Source of the DNA: Ampullaceana balthica
Taxonomy: Eukaryota; Mollusca; Gastropoda; Lymnaeidae
Assembly: GCA_944989445.1 (NCBI GenBank)
Contig: CALYLW010000498.1
Coordinates: forward strand, 186,001-250,000
Length of the DNA stretch: 64,000 nt
Direction of reading: 5' to 3'
The notes under the pieces were generated by a model, which saw only the letters and a list, made by a program, of their open reading frames with translations, did no database searches and was not told the origin of the DNA. A program made the translations under genes and the position numbers. Positions 27,601 through 39,600 of the stretch are shown here, piece after piece. Position 1 is the first letter of the stretch. Each line of letters opens with the position of its first letter.

Positions 27601-30600
27601 AAGGACAAATATTTTTCAAAATTTAGAAATGAAATTAAGTTATAAAATAGTAGGTGGTCCTTTTGTGGTTGGAATTGAACCTGTTCTTTTCTCCATAAAA
27701 ATTTCTTTAAAAATAAATAGTTAATTGGAAAAATAAATTTTGTATTTGATATTAAAATGATAAGACTAAGACCTTTTTAACTTATTTACTCGGTTTATCA
27801 AATAATTGTTCTAAATTCATTTAATTCTTAAACACCTATGACTATTTTATTAAATCTATTGTGAAACCACAATGTCATTGAAGTTGTTTTGAGAGTATCC
27901 TATATAATAAAAGGCTATGTTCCGTGCGGCCATCGATAGCGATTGTTCCCTCAAACACATATGACTTCTTCAGCCATTCATATTGAACACGTTTACGCGG
28001 ACGTTCAAAACGAGTTATTTTTGGTACAGTATTTCTTCCAAGACTTTATTTTGAGTTATGTGCGTTGGGATTTATAGTCAAAGACTGTTTTTACGAGTTA
28101 TTTATTTTAACTATAATGAATAGTATTTTTGACGTGATGCACATGTATGCCGGTCAAGACAGCTGTTGGAAGGGAGTTACAACATGCCACCGAATGGTGG
28201 CGGAACGTCCTTGGACGGGCTTTGTTGCTCGTAATGAAATAAACCGGATGGCATTGTTCCAGTGAATTAACAGAGGCACTGGGTGGCTATGATAACTGCA
28301 TGAACCTTACTAATTCTATAAACCTCTATAATTTTAATGTACATATAACAAACTGGTAAGCTCTCTTTAAATCTGTTACTCAACTATTGCAGAATTGTTT
28401 TCATAGATTTGTTTTTAAAGAGTTTACTTTAAATTTGGTTTTTTAGTTCCAACATTTTTTGTTCAACAGGACAGAGAGAGATATAACTTGGTAAGTATTT
28501 GATAAAAAAGAACTTCTTTTTTTTTCCAGAAGTTGATCAAATGTTAATAATCAATGTGTTTCTTTGCTTTGAAAATGATAGTTTTTTGGACCAGCGTCAT
28601 CTTTTCAGTTGACAAACTTGATAGAAATAAAGATATGAAGTAATGAAGCTGTATTATCCAAAATAAACTGAACACTCGTTACAGAAATTATAAAGCCAAA
28701 ATAATTCATTCACTTTTGTAAGTGACTTTAATCCAAGTGTTGTAAAAGATATTTTTGCCTTGCCACAATAACAGATATTTTTGCTTTGCCACAATAAAAG
28801 ATATTTTTGCCTTGCCACAATAAAAGATATTTTTGCCTTGCCACAATAAAGCTATTGTTTACCTTGCCTGTCTATAGGACAAGAACAAGCACGCCTTGGC
28901 ACAAATGTTCACCATCATGCACAAGTCTGTCGGGGATTACTCTCTAAAGATGCTGGAAGAGATGAAGCGTTACAACTATGTCACACCAACTAACTACCTA
29001 GAGTTGGTGGCTGGCTACAAGAAGTAAGTTGATACCACATTGTTTGTATTTCAGGTGATACAAGAAGTAAGTTGATACCACATTGTTTGTATTTCAGGTG
29101 ATACAAGAAGTAAGTTGATACCACATTGTTTGTATTTCAGGTGATACAAGAAGTAAGTTGATACCACATTGTTTGTATTTCAGGTGATACAAGAAGTAAG
29201 TTGATACCACATTGTTTGTATTTCAGGTGATACAAGAAGTAAGTTGATACCACATTGTTTGTATTTCAGGTGATACAAGAAGTAAGTTGATACCACATTG
29301 TTTGTATTTCAGGTGATACAAGAAGTAAGTTGATACCACATTGTTTGTATTTCAGGTGATACAAGAAGTAAGTTGAAACCACATTGTTTGTATTTCAGGT
29401 GATACAAGAAGTAAGTTGATACCACATTGTTTGTATTTCAGGTGATACAAGAAGTAAGTTGATACCACATTGTTTGTATTTCAGGTGATACAAGAAGTAA
29501 GTTGATACCACATTGTTTGTATTTCAGGTGATACAAGAAGTAAGTTGATACCACACTGTTTGTATTTCAGGTGATACAAGAAGTAAGTTGATACCACATT
29601 GTTTGTATTTCAGGTGATACAAGAAGTAAGTTGATACCACATTGTTTATATTTCAGGGGATAACCACTGAGCTGTAGCTTTAATTCATTTCACGTGGGAT
29701 TTTATATGAGATATAAGAATAGCTTCAGTAAATTCACAGCAATTTGTTTAAGGTGAAAAAGAACATTAATTTTGTTTCTTTCCTTTAGAGACAAATTCCA
29801 GGATGACCAAGAAGCTCACGTAAAATACACCTATCACTTCTGTAAGATTGGTCAATTGAGAGCCATCAGAATTTTTTTTTAACTGAACTATTGATCATAC
29901 TATCAAATTTCAATGGAGATCCATAAGAAGCTTAAAGCAGAACCACTTGTCGAATGAATTTTTCAGCTTAAAATACTTTTTAAAATATTTCTCTTAGAAA
30001 ATGTGTTTTCCCTTAAAAAAACTAGTTCTGTCTTTGTATAAGACTGAGATCTAAGCTTGAATTATTATTTTTTTCTGTGAGCCCCTCAACACCAGCCCCA
30101 CATAGTTTAGCAATCAGTTCTCAATGTTAACTTTGCTACAGACTCCTGAACGAGAAACAGTTTGAGCTGACGGAAGGGAGGGACAAGCTGCGCAACGGTC
30201 TCAGCAAGATTGACGACACCAGGGAGAAGGTGGAGAAGATGAAGGTGGAGCTGGAGGACGCCAAGCTGAAGGTGGCCGCCTACCAGAAACAGTGTGACGA
30301 GTTCCTCAAGACTTTGGTGCAGCAGAAACGTGAGGCTGATGAGCAGCAGAAGGTGAGTTTCCTGTAATTACTGAGCTTCTGTCGGTCTACTCACCAAGTC
30401 GTCAGCTATGCTCTTCTGCAGACTCACTCATTCTCTGTGTTCCTAAGACACGAACTAAAACATTTGGCAAAAGGTCATTCTCTTTTTGTGCAGCCAAACA
30501 ATGGAATTCTCTACCATTACACATCCGTAGTATTTCAACTACCAAGTCCTTCAAGACTGCACTTAGGACACATCTTTTCCAAATTTATTTTCAAAATTAA

Positions 30601-33600
30601 TTAAACAACATTTCTTTTTAATGATTAACGTAGCTTATGTGAAACGTGCTGTCATTTATTTGGTTATTATGATATGAATGTTTATTTAATTAGTATTTGT
30701 ATTATCTCCATGTAAATCGCTGTGAGCCCGGCTCCTTGCTGGAATACAGCGCTATATAAATTATCAATTTATTATTATTATTATTATTATTAATTACATA
30801 GACTTACCTTAGGCCATTGCAGATAGCTGGATGTTACAATTTACTTAAGAAAACATGGCCCTCCCAGATCACTTTAACTTACCGTTGTGTTGCAGTCATG
30901 TTATTAAACTTACCAAATGGTAAGGTTGGTAAATTTAGCATAGTAAAATATTTAGGACTTTTAACATGTGATGTGGGTTTCTTTTTTTCAATCAGTCTGT
31001 GGCCCAAAAGAGTGAAAGAATCAAAGAGGAGGAGGTCAAGTGTCAGACAATGGCGGATCTGGCCCAGGCTGACCTCAATGAAGCTTTGCCTGCCCTGGAC
31101 GAAGCCATGAAGGTGAGTGGCTGATGTGCTGACGCTAGGTTGAGGTTCTGACACCATGGACCAGGAGAGTTAATGACAATACATGACCAAAGAAATTGCT
31201 GTCCAAAATTAAAACTTCAACAATTTGGCTTCATTAAAATGTCTGATTGGAACACAAAATGTTCTGTCTTTCTTAATCTTCACTCATTGGCTGTTCTATT
31301 ATTATCTCAACTAGATGATTTAAATCTATCCAAATAAAAATAAAATTAAAAAATAATGCATTAAACATAATTTGAAAATAAAAATCTGAAGGCCAACTGT
31401 GGTTGCAGCTTAATTTTTATTTAAAATTACATATTAAGAAGTATTCATGATAAAAATTTCGCCTATTGCAAATTTGTTCTACCTCAGGCACTGGAGTCTC
31501 TAAACAAAAAGGACATGACTGAAATAAAATCTTACGGGCGACCTCCGGCTCTCGTTGAGAAAGTCATGGAGGCCGTCATGATACTCAGGGGCAATGACCC
31601 CACCTGGCCAGAAGCCAAGAAACAACTTGGTAAAATCATTATCATAGATTACTGCAGTAGATATAATACAGGATAGTTAATCTGGTAAAATCATTATCAT
31701 AGCTAGGCCTTACTGCAGTAGCTATAGTAACTGGATGGTTAATCTAGTATAGGTTGGTCTCACTGCAGTAGCTATAGTAACTGGAAAGTAAATCTAGTAT
31801 AGGTTGTTCTTACAGCAGTTACCATGGTAACTGATGAATAAATCTATTGTTTTATATTTAATTTTGTTAATTTCACTAACTCAAAGATTCTTTTAAACTG
31901 TATATTTATTGCATATTATTCAATATGTTTCCTACTTATTGACACCCTGATAATATCTTTGGAAAATCATTTTTTTTTAAATATTGTAATAACCCAACTC
32001 TGATTCCCAGGTGACCAAAATTTCTTGAAGCAACTCATGAACTTTGACAAAGACAATATCTCAGACAGAGTGCTAAAAAAAATTGGCCAGTATGTCGCCC
32101 AGGCGGATTTCCACCCTGAGATCATTGGTCGCGTGTCCCTTGCGGCCAAATCACTCTGCATGTGGGTCAGGGCCATGGAGATGTACGGGCGTATCTTCAG
32201 AGTTGTGGAGCCCAAGAGGCAGAGACTGAATGCGGCCATGGCCATTTTGAGGGAGAAGCAGGCGGCACTCGCAGATGCTAAAGCAAAATTGGCTGAGGTA
32301 AGGGAGAGAATTTATAATAAAAATCAAGTAATTTTTTTTTAAAAAATATTAATGATCCCTTTAGTAATAGTTCATTTAACAATATGTAATCCAGCAATAT
32401 TGTATCAATATTTTTTCAGGTTTTAGCATTAACTCATTAAATATTCTTTAATCAAAAAATCTTTTTTTGAAGGATTTTAACACTAATCTTATTGTATTTC
32501 ATACGACAGATAAAAATACTTCCCAATCTTTAATATGTGATTTGAATAACAAATCTTACAGAAGATTTTCAACATTTAAAAAAAATGATTTCTTCATCAG
32601 GTTGAAGCTAAAATGGCTGAGCTGAAGATATTGTATGATGAAAAACTGGCCCAGAAAGAAGAGCTAAAGAGGAAGGCTGAACACACAGAACTTATGCTGG
32701 ACAGGGCTCAGAAACTTGTGTCGGGTTTGGCTGGAGAACGAATTCGTTGGGAGGAGACTGTCAGGGTGGGTCACCAATGGCAGCTGTTGCTAGGACATTG
32801 TCTCCATAGCAACCAAGCTGATAGCAATTGATTGTAATAATTAAAAATTATTCCATAACAAGCTTGATGATAGCAACTCATTGCAATAATCATAATAACG
32901 TCCTTGAACATGTTGGCAAATAATGTTATGGGCATCGTAAAAAAGTAAGAAATATTGTGGAAGACATAAAAACCTTATCTTCTTTTCAACTACATCTGAT
33001 GCACACCTTTTTTGTTTATCAGGATCTAGAAGAGCGCATGGGTCATCTTGTAGGAGATGTCCTCATTGCTGCAGCTTTCATGTCCTACATGGGACCTTTC
33101 CTGTCAACCTACCGTGACGAGATGGTCAATGTCAAATGGATGAACGAGGTTGGTTAAACTGTAAAAGCTTTTTCTTAAAAACTGATTTCTTTGTTGTTCA
33201 GGATTAATTTTTGAAATTAAAATGTTGTTAAAATTGTTGAGTCTTTGCACTTATTGATGGCAGCCCACTAGTACAATAATAATAATTTGTGTTTTATTTT
33301 TAAAAAAAGATTTCCGGAATACTCTAACTGACCTTCATAATCTTTTGCCATAGATTCAAACTAAAATTGATGTTTTCTAATCAGGTAAAGAAACTTGGCA
33401 TACCAGTAGCAGACTCTTTCAACTTCTGTTCATTCATGGCTAAGCCTACACAAGTTCGAGACTGGAACATCCAAGGCCTGCCCAGCGACGCTTTCTCTAC
33501 GGAGAACGGTGTCATTGTGACCAGGGGTCAGAGGTGGCCCCTCATGGTGGACCCACAGGGTCAAGCAATCAAGTGGATAAAAAACATGGAGCATGCAGAG

Positions 33601-36600
33601 GTGAGTGGCAGTTATAATTTTTTATCTTACGTCTGCCTTTGATGAGGGAACAATAAAAGCTATAATGGGGAAGTAGGTCTACAGAAAAAAAAATATGGTC
33701 CTTTCAACATTATTTACCTTGGAATCCCACTCACTAATGCATTTTTAAAATTAATGTTATACAACTGGATAAAACAAATAATTTTAGTTTTAAAAATATA
33801 TATTCTCAAAATAATGGCTAAAAATTTTAGATTTCCTCTTATATAGAAGATTGTTAAAAAATGTTTTTTAGGTAACCATTTGCAGTTTCAAATTTATTTG
33901 TCTGAAATTTTTTTTCTTTCTCAGGGTTTGAAAGTAATTGACTTACAAATGTCTGACTACATGCGAGTGTTGGAGGGAGCAATACAATATGGCTCCCCGG
34001 TCTTGCTGCAGAATGTGCAGGAAAAACTGGACCCCTCACTTGATCCTATCCTCAATAAATCACTAATGAAAATAGGTAAAAACACTTAGTTAAAAAACAG
34101 CTTAAACTTATTTAATGATCTCGATAGTCGACATTTTTTATTTCATAAAAATTTGTTAATAAATGTCTGCAATTGGCGCTGAGAGTTATGTAACCTTGTG
34201 AGTTTCCTATCCCTCTTTGGCTTTGATTTTATGGGAATATTATAATGTAAAATAAAATATTTATATCAATAATACCAAGTACAGCATTGTTCTCCTGCTA
34301 CAATTTTTAACATTTATTTGAAACTACAAAATTGATAGTTTGTCTAATGAAATCTATACTATTTAACGCAATTGAATTGATCAGAACAGGTAATTGAATT
34401 GTAACAATGAACTCAGTTTAATGGAATTTGTTGATCAGGTGGTGCCAACATCATGAGACTGGGAGACAAAGAGATAGAGTACAATGAATCTTTCCGTTTC
34501 TACATCACTACCAAGATGAGCAACCCCCACTACACACCAGAGATCTCAACAAAGGCGACAATCGTCAACTTTGCTGTCAAAGAGCAAGGTAAAACTTTGT
34601 TGTTAGGGGAAAATAATAATATTGATAAATAATTAAATAACATTTTAAAAAATTATTGTTAAGACAAAACACTTCAAAAATTATCTTCTTTTTAATTTAA
34701 TTTTTTTTTCTGTGCATCAAAGTTCCTGTATAAAAGTATTAGTCCAGTTTAAATATCTTGGTATTTTTAGATGTTATGGTTTGTTCTATTGTGTAAAACT
34801 TGTCTTGCACTATAAGTTTTGATTGGTTAATTTGATCTCTGCAGGCCTGGAGGCTCAACTGCTGGGTATTGTTGTGAGGAAGGAGAGGCCAGAACTGGAG
34901 GAACAAAAGGACAACTTGGTGAGGAGTATAGCAGCAGGCAAGAAGAAGTTGGTGGAGTGTGAGGATGAAATTCTCAGGTATGCAAAAATAGAAAAGACGG
35001 GGTGTCCATTATTTTTGTTTGTGTGTGTGATGTTAGAGAAGGTTTGTTTAGGTGATAAAAGAAGTATGGGGTAGTTGACTTGATGTTTTAAGTGGAATGA
35101 AGCCAGTGTCAGTTTGTTTTGTGAGCATTTTTTGTGGTGATGTATTTAGAAGAAAATGGAATATATATTTTTTTTAAACTCCTTTTGATAGCATTACATA
35201 TTATTAAATAACTATAACTGCCACCAACATTGCTGTTAAACCTTGATTGCCAATGAAATCAGACATCAAGGCATGTTGCCATCACGCCACGCTGCCATCA
35301 CGTCACGCTGCCATCACGTCACGCTGTCATCACGTCACGCTGCCATCACGTCACGCTGTCATCACGTCACGCTGCCATCAACATTGCTGTTAAACCTTGA
35401 TTGCCAATGAAAGCAGACATCAAGGCATGTTGCCATCACGTCACGCTGCCATCACGTCATGCTGCCATCACGTCACGCTGCCATCAACATTGCTGTTAAA
35501 CCTTGATTGCCAATGAAAGCAGACATCAAGGCATGTTGCTCCCTAGGCAAGAAAACGCCTTAAAAACTCCCTGTGTGAAGACAGGGAGAAAAATCATAAC
35601 AGTGGGATGCGGCATCTTTGGCATAGGACTTTGACATGTGTCTAGAGTTGAGGCGGTCTGCCATGGTAAAATACAATTAAGTTCCCATGTAGTTTGACTC
35701 TGGCATATTAAACTCTCATGATACTTGTCAATCACACAGACTACTGAACGAGACCAAAGGGTCACTCCACTCCAGGCATATTAAACTGTCATGATACTTG
35801 TTAATCAAACAGACTACCGAACGAGACCAAAGGGTCACTCCACTCCAGGCATATTAAACTGTCATGATACTTGTCAATCACACAGACTACCGAACGAGAC
35901 CAAAGGGTCACTCCACTCCAGGCATATTAAACTGTCATGATACTTGTCAATCACACAGACTACTGAACGAGACCAAAGGGTCACTCCACTCCAGGCATAT
36001 TAAACTGTCATGATACTTGTTAATCAAACAGACTACCGAACGAGACCAAAGGGTCACTCCACTCCAGGCATATTAAACTGTCATGATACTTGTCAATCAC
36101 ACAGACTACCGAACGAGACCAAAGGGTCACTCCACTCCAGGCATATTAAACTGTCATGATACTTGTCAATCACACAGACTACCGAACGAGACCAAAGGGT
36201 CACTCCACTCCAGGCATATTAAACTGTCATGATACTTGTCAATCACACAGACTACCGAACGAGACCAAAGGGTCACTCCACTCCAGGCATATTAAACTGT
36301 CATGATACTTGTCAATCACACAGACTACCGAACGAGACCAAAGGGTCACTCCACTCCAGGCATATTAAACTGTCATGATACTTGTCAATCACACAGACTA
36401 CCGAACGAGACCAAAGGGTCACTCCACTCCAGGCATATTAAACTCTCATGATACTTGTCAATCACACAGGCTTCTGAACGAGACCAAAGGGTCACTCCTG
36501 GATGATGCCCAGCTGGTCAACACCCTACAGCTGTCCAAGACCACATCGCAGGAGGTCACAGAGTCCGTCAACATTGCAGAGCAGACAGAGATCAAAATTG

Positions 36601-39600
36601 ATCTCGCTCGTGAGGTGAGTCATTAAGACCAATGTATACAAATGCTGGCCTTACAGGGGATGTAATCCACCACACATCTGATGCGGCTTGTGTTAGTTTG
36701 TATTAGCTTGTGTTACATTATTATTTGCCATGTTGTTTTTTAACATTTATTTTTATTGCTGGTCATTTTTAAATGAAATAAAAATGTTCACAGACTTTGT
36801 ACATATGATTTTTTTTAAAAAGCTTTGTTGATTTTATTTTTAAATTGTTTTTTTTTATCCAATTTTAAAAATCATATGATGGCTGCCTTATGTTAAATTA
36901 ATACATAATTTTAAGTCACAAGCATATTTCTCCAAATGTTCATGTTGTAGCAAAAAAATTAATTTAATATTAGAGCCCAAATTTTTTTTTAAAGTATAAA
37001 TTAAATGTACAAATATTTAGACTAACATTTTCCTGGCTTTGGTGTTATTTAATTATTAGATCCTTGTGTCTGAAAATTTATGAAAAAATTATTTTAGACT
37101 AAGTGTGTCTTTTGAAATTATAATTACTAATTTTTTACATTTTCAACCAGGGTTATCGTTCCTGCGCCCAGAGAGCATCCACCTTGTTCTTCGTCCTCAA
37201 CGACATGGGCCGCATCGACCCCATGTATCAGTTTTCCCTGGACTCTTACATCGACTTGTTCACTCTGTCCATTGAGAAGTCCCAGCGTTCCTCCAAGCTG
37301 GATGAGAGGATCTCTAACCTCAATGAGTATCATACATATGCAGTGTACAGGTGAGTTTTATGTCAAAATGGGCTTTCTGTAGTTAAAAGCTTCGCTTTTT
37401 TTATGTCAGTAAGACCAGGTGCAGCACATTTTCCCAAACCAAAAGATTTGATTCACCCAGCTTTAATGGGTGCCCGACATAATTTGGGGAAAATAAGGCG
37501 GCTGAGCCTTGTTCTAGGCACACAATCCCCTAGTATGCCATGACAAACTGAAACTTATGAACGCTGCTTCACTTGACCAAACAGACCTTCAAGGTCTGAA
37601 AAAAGGAACTAAAAAAAAATTGATTTGGTTAACAGCAAAAATTTATTTATGATTTAAAAATTTTCAATTCTATTAAAATATTATTGTTTATTATCCTTAA
37701 CCCAGCATAATTTTAACTAGTGTGTGTGACTTAATTTCCATGTTGCATTTTTGTACATTTTAAAAATATTTGAAACTAAATTAATTTTGTTTCCCTACAG
37801 GTACACATGCCGTGGTCTGTTTGAGAAGCACAAACTCCTCTTCTCTTTCCAAATGTGTGCCAAGATCTTGGAACATGCTGGCAAACTCAACATGGATGAA
37901 TACAACTTCTTCCTGAGGGGAGGCATTGTGAGTTGAGCAAAACTTTTGATTATTGATTTTTAATCAAATTATTTCTGATTTTTAATTGAGCTGGTAATTA
38001 AAAGCTTTATAGAACAGAGGCATCTTTATAAATTGTTAAATTATGGATTTTTTTCAAAAAGGCATTCCATTTTTAATCATCATCATCATTTGTCCTTTGA
38101 GTTCCTTGTGGAACATATGACCTCTGTCAAAGCTCGCCACTCTACACGGTCCCTTGCCAGTCGCTTCAATTCTTCCCAGCTCTTCCCAGTCCTTCCAGCC
38201 TCGTCCAACATGCTCCGTCTCCATGTACGCTTGGGTTATCCTCATTGTCGTTTGCCCTGGGGGTTCCAATCTAAGGCCTGCCTAGCCCTGCAGTTATCTT
38301 TCCTGAGGGTGTGTCCAATCCATCTTCACTTTCTTTCCATGATTTGTTGTTCTACTGTTCTTTGTCCACACCTCTCCCACAGCTTGGAGTTTTCGACCTT
38401 GTCGAACCATTTTATTTTCAGAATATTTCTGAGGCATCTGTTAACAAAGGTCTGGAGTCTATTTTTTGTTGTCTCTGTCGATCGCCATGTTTCGGATCCA
38501 TAAATTAGGACCGTTTTAACATTGGTGATAAAGATCCTTACTTTTGTTTTGACAGAGATGTATGTAGATCTCCAGACCTGTTTCAGATTGGCAAAAGCCT
38601 GTTGCGCCAAATTTATTCTGTGTTCTATGTCCTCCTCTGTTCCCCCTGATACACTGACCACACTCCCAAGGTATACAAAGTTGTTCACTTGCTCCAGGTT
38701 ACGGTTTTCTACTTGTATGACTCCATCTTGTTGGAAGTTTATTTTCAATAATTTTGTTTTTTGAATGTTTATATTGAGTCCTACTCTTTTCCCAGTCTCG
38801 CTCAAGGCTGTGATTTAGTCTTGCATTTCTTGAAGTCTGTGGGGCAGAATGGCCAAGTCATCCGAAAACTCCAAATCTTCTAGTTTTTGCATTAGGTTCC
38901 ACTGGATTCCTTTCCTGAGCTTGCATAAGGTTCTTTTGTGACCCAGTCTAACACAAGAAGGAACAGAAGTGGTGAAAGGAGGCATCATTGTTTGACTCCA
39001 GTTGTGACTAACAGATGAATTCCATGTCACAATTGGAGTCCAAAAAAAAGGATAAATTGCATTTTTAATGATGGAAATATTTTATCTTAAGTTTTTTTTT
39101 AAAGAGTTATCTTAATGTGGTAACTTCTGTGAGGGTTTGTGAAAAAGAATGACTAGGTCACCAAGCAAACTGTTTACAAATTTACAATTGCATAATATGT
39201 TTAAAATACTGAATCGTACATTAGCTCAATCCAGGCTGATAAATCTAACTACAAGCTAAAGCTAGGTCTATAAATCTAATGACAGGTGTTGGACAGAGAG
39301 AACCAAATGGACAACCCTTGCACCAACTGGCTATCTGATAACTCCTGGGATAACATCACAGAACTGGACAAGCTGACCAACTTCCACGGCATCATCACCT
39401 CATTTGAGCAGTACGCCCGTGACTGGAATCTCTGGTACACGTCTGCAGAGCCAGAGACCACGCCATTGCCAGGTTGGTTGCAGAGTTTTTAAAAAAGTAT
39501 TTAGAACGCAAGGTTGAATATGTTGTAATTCTTGCCTGATAGCAATTTTCAACAACCAAATAGTTGTATACATTTTCTTGGATTTTAAAAAACCCTTTAC

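Noticed and set aside
29788..29818. Possible extra exon between exons 30 and 31 (after TTTCCTTTAG, before GTAAAA)
   Set aside because: Its 31 bases would shift the frame of exon 31 into an early stop. The direct 30-31 junction gives the conserved YKKLLNEK sequence.
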